Source: a virus. Taken from it: 29,791 nt of DNA. The translations under genes were made by a program, and so were the position numbers. Each line of letters starts with the position of its first letter. The first letter of the stretch is position 1. The stretch covers positions 1 through 29,791 of the IMG/VR virus record IMGVR_UViG_3300027976_000140; one strand, 5' to 3'. The notes beneath the pieces were generated by a model. That model saw only the letters and a list, made by a program, of their open reading frames with translations, ran no database searches and was not told the origin of the DNA. Shown here one piece after another: positions 14,764-22,827 of this stretch.

Positions 14764-16112
14764 TGCGATCCTTCAAAGAACTTGCTGAGGAATTTGTCCC
14801 AAAATTCCAACGTGCCACAAAGACAGACCTTCATTATACAGGTCAGATCAATGGCAAGAGCTATGTGGTTCCCCATTCCTATGAGTCGGGTGGTTCAAAG
14901 AAATCCATAAGACATGCAATCGTGGTGTCGCCTGGGTATGTGCAACACAACAATGCCTCATTGACCCCCGAAGAAGCAGCCAGAGTCCATTCACATATCA
15001 AGGATATTCATGGTGGGCAAGAAGTTTCCATGAAAAAAGAATCGTGGCTCCCTATGCGTGGACCCAGGGCTTCGGAGGAAACACCAGAAGTGAATGAGGA
15101 GTGGGAGAACGCACACTCGCTCAAGGGTAAGCTCAAAGAGGAAAAACAACTTGCTCTACGCTTAGGTATGAAGAGTACTGACAGGAAAGTTGCAAAGAAA
15201 CCAGAACCAGAATCCGCAGCACAGGATCTTGAGGCGAGCCGTAAAGCGGCAACCTTAGCCTTTGCCCGAAAGCGCGGATATATTAAGGAGACTGATATGC
15301 TCAACGAAGGACGACCCATAAGAGGCGATGTTGCCCATCATCACCAGACAGCTATTGCCAAGAAAACACTTCGCATGAATGATGTGGGTGTGAGTATCAT
15401 GGGTGGACAAACCAAGGATGAAGCCAGAGCACACCTTGCCAAGATGGGTTGGTCAAAGAAGCAAATTCACGATCATGAACACGCACAATTCGCGGAAGAG
15501 GTCACCGTGCAAGAAGATGGGTCAAAGAGACCAATCGATAGTCTATTAGTCTTCACTGAAAAGAACAAAGAGGTTGAACAGCTTGACGAATTGAGCAAGC
15601 CAACCCTGAAGAAGTATATCCGTAAGGCATACGGCGACCTTGGACACCAATCGGGAATGGTTGCACACTATGCATCAAAGAACTACAAGCACCCATGGTT
15701 GGTGAAAAGTTCCGAAGATGAAGCAAAGAAACACCAGAGAAAAGAAAAGAACCGTGGTGAAGGGTTAGACCGTGCGTTGACCGAGTTGGGTGAGTCCTTC
15801 ATGGGCACCTATCATCGTAATGAGAATAGCCATACCGCAAATATTGTGCACCTCGCCAAGCATTTTGGACATGTCGCAGTACCTAAGTCGGCAGTGATCG
15901 TAGTAGAGGAGGTGACATATAAAGTAGGCCAGAATTTTAGAATTGGGGACGATCTTGCTTTGTTAGTAAACACTAGCGCTAAGTTCTGTGTACTAATTAT
16001 GTTTAAAAATGGTCTCAGGTATACCAAGCCTATTAAGGTTGGCAATCCTAAAAGAATTACCCAGAAAGAACTCAGTAAAATGTCGGATACTCGCGCAGTC
16101 TTAGTTAACTAA
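14763..16112 (+). CDS. Late Lys/Glu-rich protein, possible head-internal protein
   Basis: The 449-residue protein starts at a TAATG overlap (14763) with MRSFKELAEE, a capsid-targeting-like N-terminus (Leu7-Ala8-Glu9). LNEG at 180-183 fits a second prohead-protease site. The EQLDELSKPTLKKYIRKA region (272-289) is a motif that I associate, from memory, with structural and core proteins of large T4-like phages. The composition is rich in Lys, Glu and His with little hydrophobic core. The last 66 codons (from about 15912) are AT-richer, use many TTA, GTA and AGA codons, and look like a compact beta-rich domain (YKVGQNFRIGDDLALLVN) unlike the rest, so the tail may be a transfer. Confidence 0.8.
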   Translation: MRSFKELAEEFVPKFQRATKTDLHYTGQINGKSYVVPHSYESGGSKKSIRHAIVVSPGYVQHNNASLTPEEAARVHSHIKDIHGGQEVSMKKESWLPMRGPRASEETPEVNEEWENAHSLKGKLKEEKQLALRLGMKSTDRKVAKKPEPESAAQDLEASRKAATLAFARKRGYIKETDMLNEGRPIRGDVAHHHQTAIAKKTLRMNDVGVSIMGGQTKDEARAHLAKMGWSKKQIHDHEHAQFAEEVTVQEDGSKRPIDSLLVFTEKNKEVEQLDELSKPTLKKYIRKAYGDLGHQSGMVAHYASKNYKHPWLVKSSEDEAKKHQRKEKNRGEGLDRALTELGESFMGTYHRNENSHTANIVHLAKHFGHVAVPKSAVIVVEEVTYKVGQNFRIGDDLALLVNTSAKFCVLIMFKNGLRYTKPIKVGNPKRITQKELSKMSDTRAVLVN

Positions 16113-16153
16113 AACCGAAGATCGTTAGGGATTGGATGAACAAGGAGAATATG

Positions 16154-16543
16154 ATGAAACAAGTACAGCTCGAAGCTAATGGTGTAGCATATAATGTCAT
16201 TGCTGAAACAGAGGACTACTACATTCTTGATGGCCACCCCACAAATTGGGGCACAGATGCCGATCAAGCACAAGCAAAGTTCTTCGCAGACGAACTCAAC
16301 AAGAAGAAGTTGACTGAAGAACTCCATGCTTATGATGTACACCACGCGGGTAAGCATATCGACACAATTTTCTACGGGTCACATGAGGAACCGGAGAGCG
16401 TCAAGAAGTCCCTAGTAGATCACGATGGTTATCACCCAAACATCACGGTGAAGAAGCAACGCAACAAGAAGAAGAGTGTAGAAGAAGAAGTTCAACCAAG
16501 AGTAACTTTAGCCGCAGTCAGGCGACTATTGAGCGGGGATTGA
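16154..16543 (+). CDS. Small phage protein, 129 aa
   Basis: I chose the ATG at 16154, 6 bases after AAGGAG (16142-16147), over those at 16136 and 16151. The product has two parts. Residues 1-62 (VQLEANGVAYNVIAETEDYYIL) are beta-rich. Residues 63-105 contain YDVHHAGKHIDTIFY, a VKKSLVDHDGYHPNI segment and a basic end, a short domain seen in many T4-like phage proteins. Its function is unknown. It sits between two Lys-rich late proteins and is expected in the same late transcript. Confidence 0.78.
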   Translation: MKQVQLEANGVAYNVIAETEDYYILDGHPTNWGTDADQAQAKFFADELNKKKLTEELHAYDVHHAGKHIDTIFYGSHEEPESVKKSLVDHDGYHPNITVKKQRNKKKSVEEEVQPRVTLAAVRRLLSGD

Positions 16544-16544
16544 C

Positions 16545-17558
16545 ATGAAGAAATTCAAAGAACTCAAGGAATCAAAATATGGGGATGCCATGTCTTCACG
16601 GTTGCCCTCGCACTTGGACGATCCGCGTGTTGAAGCCGAGAAGAAACCCAAGCCCAAGACTGGTGCGCCAAGTTATTCGATCAAGATCCCAAAGCCAAAG
16701 CGTGGTTATGGTTATCGACCATTGCCTCTGAAGGAAGAATCAACTTGGAATCTCTATCGTGAATCAGCTCTACTTGAGTCTGTGTTGGATGTTCCTACGT
16801 CTTCCCCCGAAGCCATTGCCAAGAAACATGAAGTGTCAGTTGAAGACATTCGGGCCCAGCTCGCAAAGGGTACAGAGGTTGAGAAAGAGCATACCTCAAA
16901 TTTGAGGCAGGCGCGTGAAATTGCCTTGGATCATCTGGGAGAGAACCCTGAGTATTACACGAAGTTAAGTAAGGCGAAACTAGAAGAGAGTTTGAAGGAG
17001 AATTCCATGCTCAACAAAGCTGAAGGATATAAGGTGGGAGACAAGGTAAAGCCGAACATTGGTCCTCATAAAGGTATCGTGCATACAGTCATTCATGTGC
17101 ATTCAACGGGACATCTCAATATCAAGCCTGATATCCATGTGTCTAAAAATCGTTATAAGTTGGGCGCGGCCCAAGCAAAACCTGAAGATGTCTCGCGACA
17201 TATGGAAGATTCGACCTTGTTAGCTGGCCGCGAAGAAAAGCCAATGCCCAAGAAAAGTGCAAACGAGATGAAGCCTAAGACAGGTACGGGTATCAATCGC
17301 AAGACAATCCAAGAGATTTTCCAAGCAGCCAAGGATAAGATGTCTGCCCAGAACCTCCCCACTGAAGGTGCAAATGATCAAACCAAGGAAGTTCCTGGTG
17401 CCCCAGCCCCAACCGCCAAGAAGGATAATACCCCTACCCCTGAAGGTGGGAAGAAGAAACAAGAAGTCAAGGGTTCTGGGGTAGACGATAAGTTTCAGGC
17501 AGATCCTACTTTCACGTCATTATCGAGGATGCCTGATACTGCAATCCCTAGGCGGTAA
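16545..17558 (+). CDS. Late Lys/Pro-rich protein with a DUF5661-like domain
   Basis: The 337-residue protein begins MKKFKELKESK (Leu7-Lys8-Glu9/Ser10), again like a capsid-targeting peptide. Residues 87-143 (SPEAIAKKHEVSVEDIRAQL, then KEHTSNLRQAREIALDHLGE) match the DUF5661 pattern found in phage proteins. Residues 164-195 (YKVGDKVKPNIGPHKGIV) look like a small KOW/SH3-type barrel. Between and after these the chain is Lys-, Pro- and Glu-rich and probably disordered. Several further L-x-E sites are present (for example LKEE near 62-65 and LLES near 76-79). It is probably packaged in the head, by inference. Confidence 0.78.
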   Translation: MKKFKELKESKYGDAMSSRLPSHLDDPRVEAEKKPKPKTGAPSYSIKIPKPKRGYGYRPLPLKEESTWNLYRESALLESVLDVPTSSPEAIAKKHEVSVEDIRAQLAKGTEVEKEHTSNLRQAREIALDHLGENPEYYTKLSKAKLEESLKENSMLNKAEGYKVGDKVKPNIGPHKGIVHTVIHVHSTGHLNIKPDIHVSKNRYKLGAAQAKPEDVSRHMEDSTLLAGREEKPMPKKSANEMKPKTGTGINRKTIQEIFQAAKDKMSAQNLPTEGANDQTKEVPGAPAPTAKKDNTPTPEGGKKKQEVKGSGVDDKFQADPTFTSLSRMPDTAIPRR

Positions 17559-17569
17559 CTTTTCCGATA

Positions 17570-17577
17570 CATAAATA
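17570..17577 (+). promoter_or_regulatory. T4-type late promoter box (CATAAATA)
   Basis: CATAAATA followed by GCA lies in the 39-base gap before the gene at 17598. It is the same box as at 492-499. It should drive the HAD-like gene and the structural genes after it. Confidence 0.65.
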
Positions 17578-17597
17578 GCATCATAACACTCGAAGGA

Positions 17598-18116
17598 ATG
17601 GATACCCCTATGCTTCGCAACCCTGATGCTATCATATATTCTGACTCTGATGGAGTCATTTGTGATTTTTCTGCGGGGTCGGAGAAGGTTCTTGGGCACC
17701 GGTTCGACAATAAGGCACGAGCCAAGAATGGGGAGAAATTAAATGCGGTGAATGACTTTTGGGAAACCTTACCCCCAATGCCTGACCTGCATATGTACTG
17801 GGGGTATATTGCCAAGTATCATCCCCACATTCTCACTGCGGTCCCTAGTTTTCCGTGGGTGTTTGAATGGCAGGACATTGACAGAGGAAAGCGGGCGTGG
17901 TACAGGAAGAATATCCCGACGATCCCTCAGAGAAACATCCATATAGTAGAACGAGAACGCAAACGAGACTTCGCACGAAATGGAAAGGTGCGGAACATTC
18001 TCATCGACGACCATGTTCAGAATATCAATGAGTTTGAGGCCGCCGGTGGGATTGGAATTCATCATGTGAGTGCGAAAGTTACGATTTTGAGACTGAAGGA
18101 ATTAGGTTATCACTAA
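17598..18116 (+). CDS. HAD-like phosphatase (5'-nucleotidase-like)
   Basis: The 172-residue protein has the HAD nucleophile motif Asp16-x-Asp18 (YSDSDGVICDF), a Thr at 80 after a hydrophobic strand (HILTAV) and an acidic pair Asp137-Asp138 (ILIDDHVQN). These match motifs I, II and IV of the HAD superfamily in the small nucleotidase/deoxyribonucleotidase style. Helical insertion regions lie at about 30-75. The start is uncertain: 17598 has AGGA directly adjacent, while the ATG at 17610 has a wider spacer of about 12 bases. It probably hydrolyses a nucleotide or sugar phosphate. Confidence 0.75.
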   Translation: MDTPMLRNPDAIIYSDSDGVICDFSAGSEKVLGHRFDNKARAKNGEKLNAVNDFWETLPPMPDLHMYWGYIAKYHPHILTAVPSFPWVFEWQDIDRGKRAWYRKNIPTIPQRNIHIVERERKRDFARNGKVRNILIDDHVQNINEFEAAGGIGIHHVSAKVTILRLKELGYH

Positions 18117-18130
18117 CAAGGAGAAATACC

Positions 18131-18700
18131 ATGCCATTATGGACAATGACAGACGGCGCAGCAGGGGCCCCAAAGTTTCTTTCTATTGACAACGGACAGG
18201 GTAACCGTAGGTCGCAAAACTCACAGATTGCATACCAGAACGTCACCGTCGGTGCTGTCGCAAGCAATAGCGCTATCGGTGTGTTTGGCGTGGACGTGAA
18301 CGAACAAGCCAACGTCACATTCGAAGGACGAAGAACAACCCATTCAGGTTGGGTCGAGCGCAAAGTTGGAACAGGATATGTGTCAGCGGTCTTGACCTCT
18401 GGTGGTACTGGTTATACCAACGGCGCTGGTTTCCTTACCTTCGCGGGTGGTGGGGCTGGTTCGGGGGCTAACGCAACCTACAACGTCGTGGCTGGTGTGA
18501 TCACCACCATCACTATCAACTCACCCGGAGCCAATTACAACGTAGCACCAACTGCTAACGCGGTTGCAGCCTACACCACACCAGCGACACTCACAGTCGT
18601 ACCAGGTGGACGTATTGGTCGCCGATCATATATCACCCTCGTGGCTTCTGGTTCTATGAGCCGCGATGCTAACACCGACGATGTGATTGTTGGTGGCTAA
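18131..18700 (+). CDS. Virion structural protein (decoration-like)
   Basis: The 189-residue protein is rich in Gly, Ala, Thr and Val with few charges, typical of beta-rich virion proteins. The start MPLWTMTDGAAGAPKFLS and the THSGWVERKVGTG segment (about 75-87) match a family that I know from T4-like cyanophages as a structural protein. Between residues 90 and 160 there is an inserted Gly/Thr-rich domain (TSGGTGYTNGAGF, ITTITINSPGANYN) of the kind repeated in phage tail and capsid surface proteins. It has an AAGGAG site (18118-18123) and follows the HAD gene by 14 bases. It probably decorates the capsid or tail. Confidence 0.72.
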   Translation: MPLWTMTDGAAGAPKFLSIDNGQGNRRSQNSQIAYQNVTVGAVASNSAIGVFGVDVNEQANVTFEGRRTTHSGWVERKVGTGYVSAVLTSGGTGYTNGAGFLTFAGGGAGSGANATYNVVAGVITTITINSPGANYNVAPTANAVAAYTTPATLTVVPGGRIGRRSYITLVASGSMSRDANTDDVIVGG

Positions 18701-19119
18701 TGGATTCTTTTCGTGATTATCTAAGAGAATGTATGGAAGGGGTTCCAGCGATAAACTGGGACCCCACCAAACTTGTTCTGTCTGATCCCATGACTCGCGA
18801 TGATTTGAATGAGCACTTGTCTGATATCACAGATGAAGTGGTGGTTCATCCCGCGGTTACCTACGAACAAGTGAGGCAGTTCCTACAGGCTGAAGGTCTT
18901 CACATTCCACCAGTCTCTCTCTATGCAACAGAATTCCAAGACACTGATGGGGAGATCCTCCTCCCTCTTGTCTCATCTGAGAACATCGAAGAGATTGTGT
19001 ATTTGTATTTTGTATTTGCACAAGACGAACTCCAATTCAGTTACGATGTCCTGGCTGAAATTGCTACCGCAGATGAACTTGAAGGAATTTGGGACGAGGC
19101 TGAGATAGACGAGCAATAA
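18700..19119 (+). CDS. Acidic protein of unknown function, 139 aa
   Basis: It starts at a TAATG overlap with the structural gene. The N-terminus MDSFRDYLREC fits the capsid-targeting-like pattern (Leu8-Arg9-Glu10), though it is less regular than in the other four proteins. The chain is very acidic (many Asp and Glu), with a helical middle (YEQVRQFLQAEGL) and an acidic end. No family is recognised. Acidic proteins of this kind may serve as scaffold or core components, which is inference. Confidence 0.7.
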   Translation: MDSFRDYLRECMEGVPAINWDPTKLVLSDPMTRDDLNEHLSDITDEVVVHPAVTYEQVRQFLQAEGLHIPPVSLYATEFQDTDGEILLPLVSSENIEEIVYLYFVFAQDELQFSYDVLAEIATADELEGIWDEAEIDEQ

Positions 19120-19138
19120 TCTAAATGGGTAATTTATT

Positions 19139-19531
19139 ATGATTGATTTGAATCCCGATACCGTGGCGATCTATGCAGTAAAATCTTACGACAAGCCAAC
19201 CTATATCAAGAGTGAACTTCAGGAAGATTTGAAGCACTTGAGTTATGTAAGGCGTCTCTTCCGTCGGTATCATCAATATGGAGAGTTACGCGAACGGCTG
19301 ATTCTGAATCACATTGTTATCTTGTATAACATTTTCGGACTCCCCGCAGCGACTAGATTACTGTTCTATCATGTGCGTGTCGAGGATCAAGCGATACTCA
19401 AGACGTTCCTGGTATTTCTGAATTACATGCCCGAAAATGTTCCAGGCATTCGTGGCACAACCATACTTTCATCGAACTTGCAAATCGACCCTGTTATTGT
19501 CGAGGCACTGAGGAAAATCAAGACTCCATGA
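19139..19531 (+). CDS. Conserved T4-like phage protein (DUF7207-like)
   Basis: The 130-residue protein contains YVRRLFRRYHQYGELRERLI, LNHIVILYNIFGLPAATRLL and a LKTFLVFLNYMP segment. I recognise these as features of a small helical protein family conserved in T4-like phages near structural genes (DUF7207 by memory). It has no membrane segment. The start lies after a 19-base gap; a GGGTAA sequence stands in for the ribosome-binding site. Its function is unknown. The next start overlaps its stop (ATGA at 19528). Confidence 0.78.
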   Translation: MIDLNPDTVAIYAVKSYDKPTYIKSELQEDLKHLSYVRRLFRRYHQYGELRERLILNHIVILYNIFGLPAATRLLFYHVRVEDQAILKTFLVFLNYMPENVPGIRGTTILSSNLQIDPVIVEALRKIKTP

Positions 19532-19848
19532 ATGCAGTACTAGCACTTCTCCAAAAACTCGATCCTAGTCTTGGTAATCCTAGTCTTGGTAAGAGTGCGC
19601 TATTCAGGGTTCTTGAGTATATCGTGCTTATCATTATGCTCTATGGGCTATATGCAGATGCCACAGGCAATCTCTTAGCCGCCAAATCGAACCGCGATGA
19701 ACAAATCAAAGGGTATGCGGTTCAGATGGGGCTCAACCATACAGAAGTCTACCATTTGAAAGATAGCTTGGCAGACCTTGAAGAAAAGAACAAGGAACTG
19801 ACCGCGAGAATCAATCGACTTGAAGATAAAATTATTAGGGGTCACTAA
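19528..19848 (+). CDS. Membrane-anchored coiled-coil protein (possible spanin)
   Basis: The 106-residue protein has one membrane segment at about residues 27-44 (LEYIVLIIMLYGLYAD). A long coiled coil follows (about 65-103: YHLKDSLADLEEKNKELTAR and on). Such topology is typical of inner-membrane spanins and of some phage membrane scaffolds. Near the N-terminus a perfect 15-base tandem duplication (19562-19591) encodes PSLGN/PSLGK. The neighbours are a zinc peptidase and a holin, which supports a lysis role, but a role at the membrane during assembly is also possible. Confidence 0.62.
   Translation: MNAVLALLQKLDPSLGNPSLGKSALFRVLEYIVLIIMLYGLYADATGNLLAAKSNRDEQIKGYAVQMGLNHTEVYHLKDSLADLEEKNKELTARINRLEDKIIRGH
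19562..19591 (+). repeat. Perfect 15-base tandem duplication
   Basis: ATCCTAGTCTTGGTA is repeated directly (19562-19576 and 19577-19591) in frame within the membrane coiled-coil gene, adding five residues. Exact identity suggests a recent slippage event. Confidence 0.8.
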
Positions 19849-20753
19849 TGCAGTTACTTATCGAATGCACCACAGAATTTCAAGACGAACTCTTGCATGA
19901 CTTCACACTCTTTGCCTGTGAACGTCTAGAAATTTCTACTCAACCGTCCTTTACATTCGTGGAGAACACCGGTGGAACCTCGTTTGGTTCTTACAGTCCA
20001 TCGGAAGAAGGCATCATTGTTGCCACCGAGGGTAGACACATTTCAGATATCTTGAGAACCCTGGGTCACGAACTCGTTCATCACAAGCAGTTGTCTGAGG
20101 GTGAGAATGAGATGACCTTGGAGGAACTAGAGTATGAGGCAAACGCGGTTGCTGGTATGCTGATGCGCGATTACAATAAGCTGCACCCAGAGATGTTTGA
20201 AGGTGCTGTCACAGCAGTTCCACCTCCCGACTCATTAGGGGATTCACAAGGCGCAACCTTCCCTGATGTCACTCGCCCATCTGGACCTATCAACATGGCA
20301 GAAGCAAAGATAAAAGAGTCCGATTCCGACGCTTTGAAATTACTCAAATTGGGCAATATGGCATTGCGAGCATTTCCTTCATCACCAAAGCAGCAAGAGA
20401 TACAGAAGCAGATTGAGACTTTGCGTAAAAAAATGAAAAATGGAGGTACTCCTGAATACCACACAACTCTCAAAGAAGAGGGTGTGATCAATTCAGCAGG
20501 ATCGGGTGCTATCGCTGGTATTGGGATAGGACCAGATGGTGAACCTGGTGTCACGAAGAAAAAGAAATCTCCAATCATGAGGCCGATGTTGAAACGCTTC
20601 AAGCAACTCAGAGAAGAAATCACAGACCCCGCAGTTGATGTGCGAAAGAAACTGGCGTCAACGAGTGTGACCGCAACCGCAAAGGAACTTCTTGCACGAC
20701 GAAAATTAGTGGCGCAGATCGATACACCGAAGACTGTTAGGACAGGACAATAA
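19848..20753 (+). CDS. Zinc metallopeptidase-domain protein with phage linker tail
   Basis: The 301-residue protein has a gluzincin-type motif His74-Glu75-x-x-His78 (GHELVHHKQ), followed by Glu97 in EYEANAVAG as the probable third zinc ligand. The catalytic part covers residues 1-115. The rest is a linker and tail with helical and Lys-rich parts, including an AGSGAIAGIGIGPDGEPGV segment (near 220-240) that I know from structural proteins of T4-like phages, and a basic C-terminus. It starts at a TAATG overlap. It could be a virion-associated peptidase or a peptidoglycan or protein processing enzyme. The target is unknown. Confidence 0.78.
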   Translation: MQLLIECTTEFQDELLHDFTLFACERLEISTQPSFTFVENTGGTSFGSYSPSEEGIIVATEGRHISDILRTLGHELVHHKQLSEGENEMTLEELEYEANAVAGMLMRDYNKLHPEMFEGAVTAVPPPDSLGDSQGATFPDVTRPSGPINMAEAKIKESDSDALKLLKLGNMALRAFPSSPKQQEIQKQIETLRKKMKNGGTPEYHTTLKEEGVINSAGSGAIAGIGIGPDGEPGVTKKKKSPIMRPMLKRFKQLREEITDPAVDVRKKLASTSVTATAKELLARRKLVAQIDTPKTVRTGQ

Positions 20754-20754
20754 C

Positions 20755-21297
20755 ATGATGGATTTTCTAAAGTCAGCAGGTGGTATCCTCGCGTCACTTG
20801 CCCCAACAGTCGCTACAGCTATGGGTGGTCCGTTCGCCGGTATGGCTACCTCGGCCATGATCAATGCATTGGGACTTGCTCCTGATACGTCTTCAGATGA
20901 TTTGATGAGAGCCGTGGCAGGCGCCACGCCTGAGCAATTGTTGTTGCTGAAGGAAGTGGAAGCCAAGTTTATCACCGACCTAAAGCGATTAGATGTTGAT
21001 CTGTTGAAGTTGGACATCGAGGATCGTAGCTCAGCCCGACAGAGGGAAATCGACACGAATGATTGGACCCCACGAATTCTTGCGGGTCTTATCCTAGGTC
21101 TGTTCATCGGGGTGCAATACTTCATTTTTGGGGGTCATATAGTCGAACCCACCATGAGAGACTTTGCCATGCGTTCATTGGGAACGCTTGATGCTGCGTT
21201 GGCAATGGTGCTTGCCTATTACTTTGGTTCTTCGCAAGGTTCAAGGAACAAGGACCAACGAATCGCCATACTCACAAACGAAAAGATGGACAAATAA
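20755..21297 (+). CDS. Holin of the GTA three-TM type
   Basis: The 180-residue protein has a Gly/Ala-rich amphipathic N-terminus (residues 1-40), a charged middle (LLKLDIEDRSSARQREIDTN) and two membrane segments: ILAGLILGLFIGVQYFIFGG (about 104-123) and LDAALAMVLAYYF (about 142-155). The RSSAR..ID..DWTPR segment before the membrane helices is a hallmark of GTA_holin_3TM proteins. The protein would form holes in the inner membrane at the end of infection. It sits between the zinc peptidase and a coiled-coil membrane protein and overlaps the latter by one base (TAATG). Confidence 0.75.
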   Translation: MMDFLKSAGGILASLAPTVATAMGGPFAGMATSAMINALGLAPDTSSDDLMRAVAGATPEQLLLLKEVEAKFITDLKRLDVDLLKLDIEDRSSARQREIDTNDWTPRILAGLILGLFIGVQYFIFGGHIVEPTMRDFAMRSLGTLDAALAMVLAYYFGSSQGSRNKDQRIAILTNEKMDK

Positions 21298-21707
21298 TGT
21301 CGAGTATAAGGGGTGATGTCCTACCAGAATGTCAAGTCGCATTCACTGACCTACGATTAACTGTGGCACTCATTGAACACGATATAGTCCTGTCTGCAAA
21401 GGTTATTGACAAACTCAGTGAGGCGGTAGAGAAAATTGAAGAGATGAATGCCAATTTGGTAAAGATCATTGCGGTCCATGATTTGAAGCACGAGAACACC
21501 ACCGAAGATGTCAAAGAGTTGGAACGTCGAATTGATGATCATCGGTTGAGTTCGGTCACCACAACCACCACAGAGAATGATGCAAAAAAGACCCTTGAAC
21601 AATTGAAGAAGTGGCAGTATATGATCTTCGGTGGCGCTATTGTTGTCGGATGGGTAATCTCGCATTTGAAATGGCCCGCACTCCTCAGTCTCTTCGGTAT
21701 CAACTAA
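21297..21707 (+). CDS. Coiled-coil protein with C-terminal membrane anchor
   Basis: The 136-residue protein has a helical and coiled-coil body (residues 10-80, e.g. AKVIDKLSEAVEKIEEMNAN) and one C-terminal membrane segment (about 110-131: YMIFGGAIVVGWVISHLKW). This topology resembles haemolysin XhlA-type holin partners. It overlaps the holin gene and probably works with it. No terminator follows; the next gene has its own promoter. Confidence 0.7.
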   Translation: MSSIRGDVLPECQVAFTDLRLTVALIEHDIVLSAKVIDKLSEAVEKIEEMNANLVKIIAVHDLKHENTTEDVKELERRIDDHRLSSVTTTTTENDAKKTLEQLKKWQYMIFGGAIVVGWVISHLKWPALLSLFGIN

Positions 21708-21713
21708 TTCTGC

Positions 21714-21742
21714 TTGCAATTCTCCCCCCGTTCGTGTATAAT
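21714..21742 (+). promoter_or_regulatory. Sigma70 promoter next to the primase start
   Basis: TTGCAA (21714-21719), a 17-base spacer and a perfect TATAAT (21737-21742) lie in the gap before the primase. The predicted transcription start would be at about 21749-21751. The ATG is at 21751, so the transcript would have almost no leader. Confidence 0.7.
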
Positions 21743-21750
21743 CCTTTTCT

Positions 21751-22827
21751 ATGTTACATATTGACCTGAAGTATACCCATTTGATATCCTGCCATCTTGA
21801 ACGATTCACTAGGAAAGGTGATTATCTCTTCAATTTCAGGTGTCCTATCTGTGGTGACTCACAAACAAAAAAGACCAAGACACGAGGGTATATCTACCGC
21901 GATAAACAAAGGCTCGCATTCAAGTGTTGGAACGGATGCGCCCCGCTATGGCTTGGGGCACTCATTAAGCACCTCAGCGTTGATTTGTATAAAGAATATC
22001 TACTCGAAACCTTCGTGGACAACCACACACCACGAACGAAGAAGCTGATAGGCGAACCTGGATTCTTTGCTGGTAAAGCCACTGTGACCCAACAGATGCG
22101 TTTCGGTACCGTAGAGGCGGTTATCTACGAACATGCCGAAAAGGTGAGCGATCTTCCGGAGGAACATTTTTGTAGTCAGTATGTCAAGAGCCGACAGATA
22201 CCGAAGCAGTTTTGGGGTAAGTTGTACTATGCTAAGAACTACAACAAATTCATCTCGGAAATCGCACCACACTATGACAAAAAGATCAAAGATGAGCCCA
22301 GACTCTGTATCATGGTCTATGATCAATTTGGAGCCGTTTGTGCCGTTTCTGGACGTGCTTTAGAGGACTCTGCCTTACGTTATGTGACCATTCGAACGAC
22401 TACCGATGAGAGCAAACTGGTGTATGGACTTGAGCGGGTGGATCAGAACAAACCTGTACAAATAGTCGAAGGTCCCCTTGATAGTCTGTTCCTGGGAAAC
22501 ACGGTTGCCTCGTGTGATTCAAACCTCATACTGACAGCCGGTCGACTGTCGGCAACTCAGATTGTTTTGCTGTACGACAATGAACGTCGTAGCCCCGAAA
22601 TTGTCCTACAGATGACACGAGCGATAAACCTAGGTCACAAAGTTGTGGTATGGCCTGAATGGTTGGTAGAGAAAGATATCAATGGCATGGTTTTATCGGG
22701 GCATTCTCCCGAGAGCATACAAGAAATCATATATAGGAATACATTCACAGGACTAACCGCACTTGCAGAATTGACGCGCTGGAAGAAAACCCCCAACAAT
22801 AGGAGAGTTATGTTATGGATGAAGTGA
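21751..22827 (+). CDS. DNA primase, T4 gp61 type
   Basis: The 358-residue protein has an N-terminal zinc-binding domain with Cys31 and Cys34 (FRCPICGDS) and Cys59 and Cys63 (KCWNGC), close in pattern to T4 gp61. This domain picks the priming site. The catalytic part contains a toprim-like core, IVEGPLDSLF (Glu for metal binding) and LLYDNERRSP (the DxD region), as in DnaG-type primases. It makes RNA primers for lagging-strand synthesis together with a replicative helicase that is not in this window. The start at 21751 is needed because the zinc domain begins right after it. No ribosome-binding site is seen. Confidence 0.9.
   Translation: MLHIDLKYTHLISCHLERFTRKGDYLFNFRCPICGDSQTKKTKTRGYIYRDKQRLAFKCWNGCAPLWLGALIKHLSVDLYKEYLLETFVDNHTPRTKKLIGEPGFFAGKATVTQQMRFGTVEAVIYEHAEKVSDLPEEHFCSQYVKSRQIPKQFWGKLYYAKNYNKFISEIAPHYDKKIKDEPRLCIMVYDQFGAVCAVSGRALEDSALRYVTIRTTTDESKLVYGLERVDQNKPVQIVEGPLDSLFLGNTVASCDSNLILTAGRLSATQIVLLYDNERRSPEIVLQMTRAINLGHKVVVWPEWLVEKDINGMVLSGHSPESIQEIIYRNTFTGLTALAELTRWKKTPNNRRVMLWMK

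Noticed and set aside
20171-20806. A long antisense reading frame of 211 codons
   Set aside because: It lies opposite the zinc peptidase gene, has Ser/Phe-rich composition without domain features and no ribosome-binding site. It is a shadow of the real gene.
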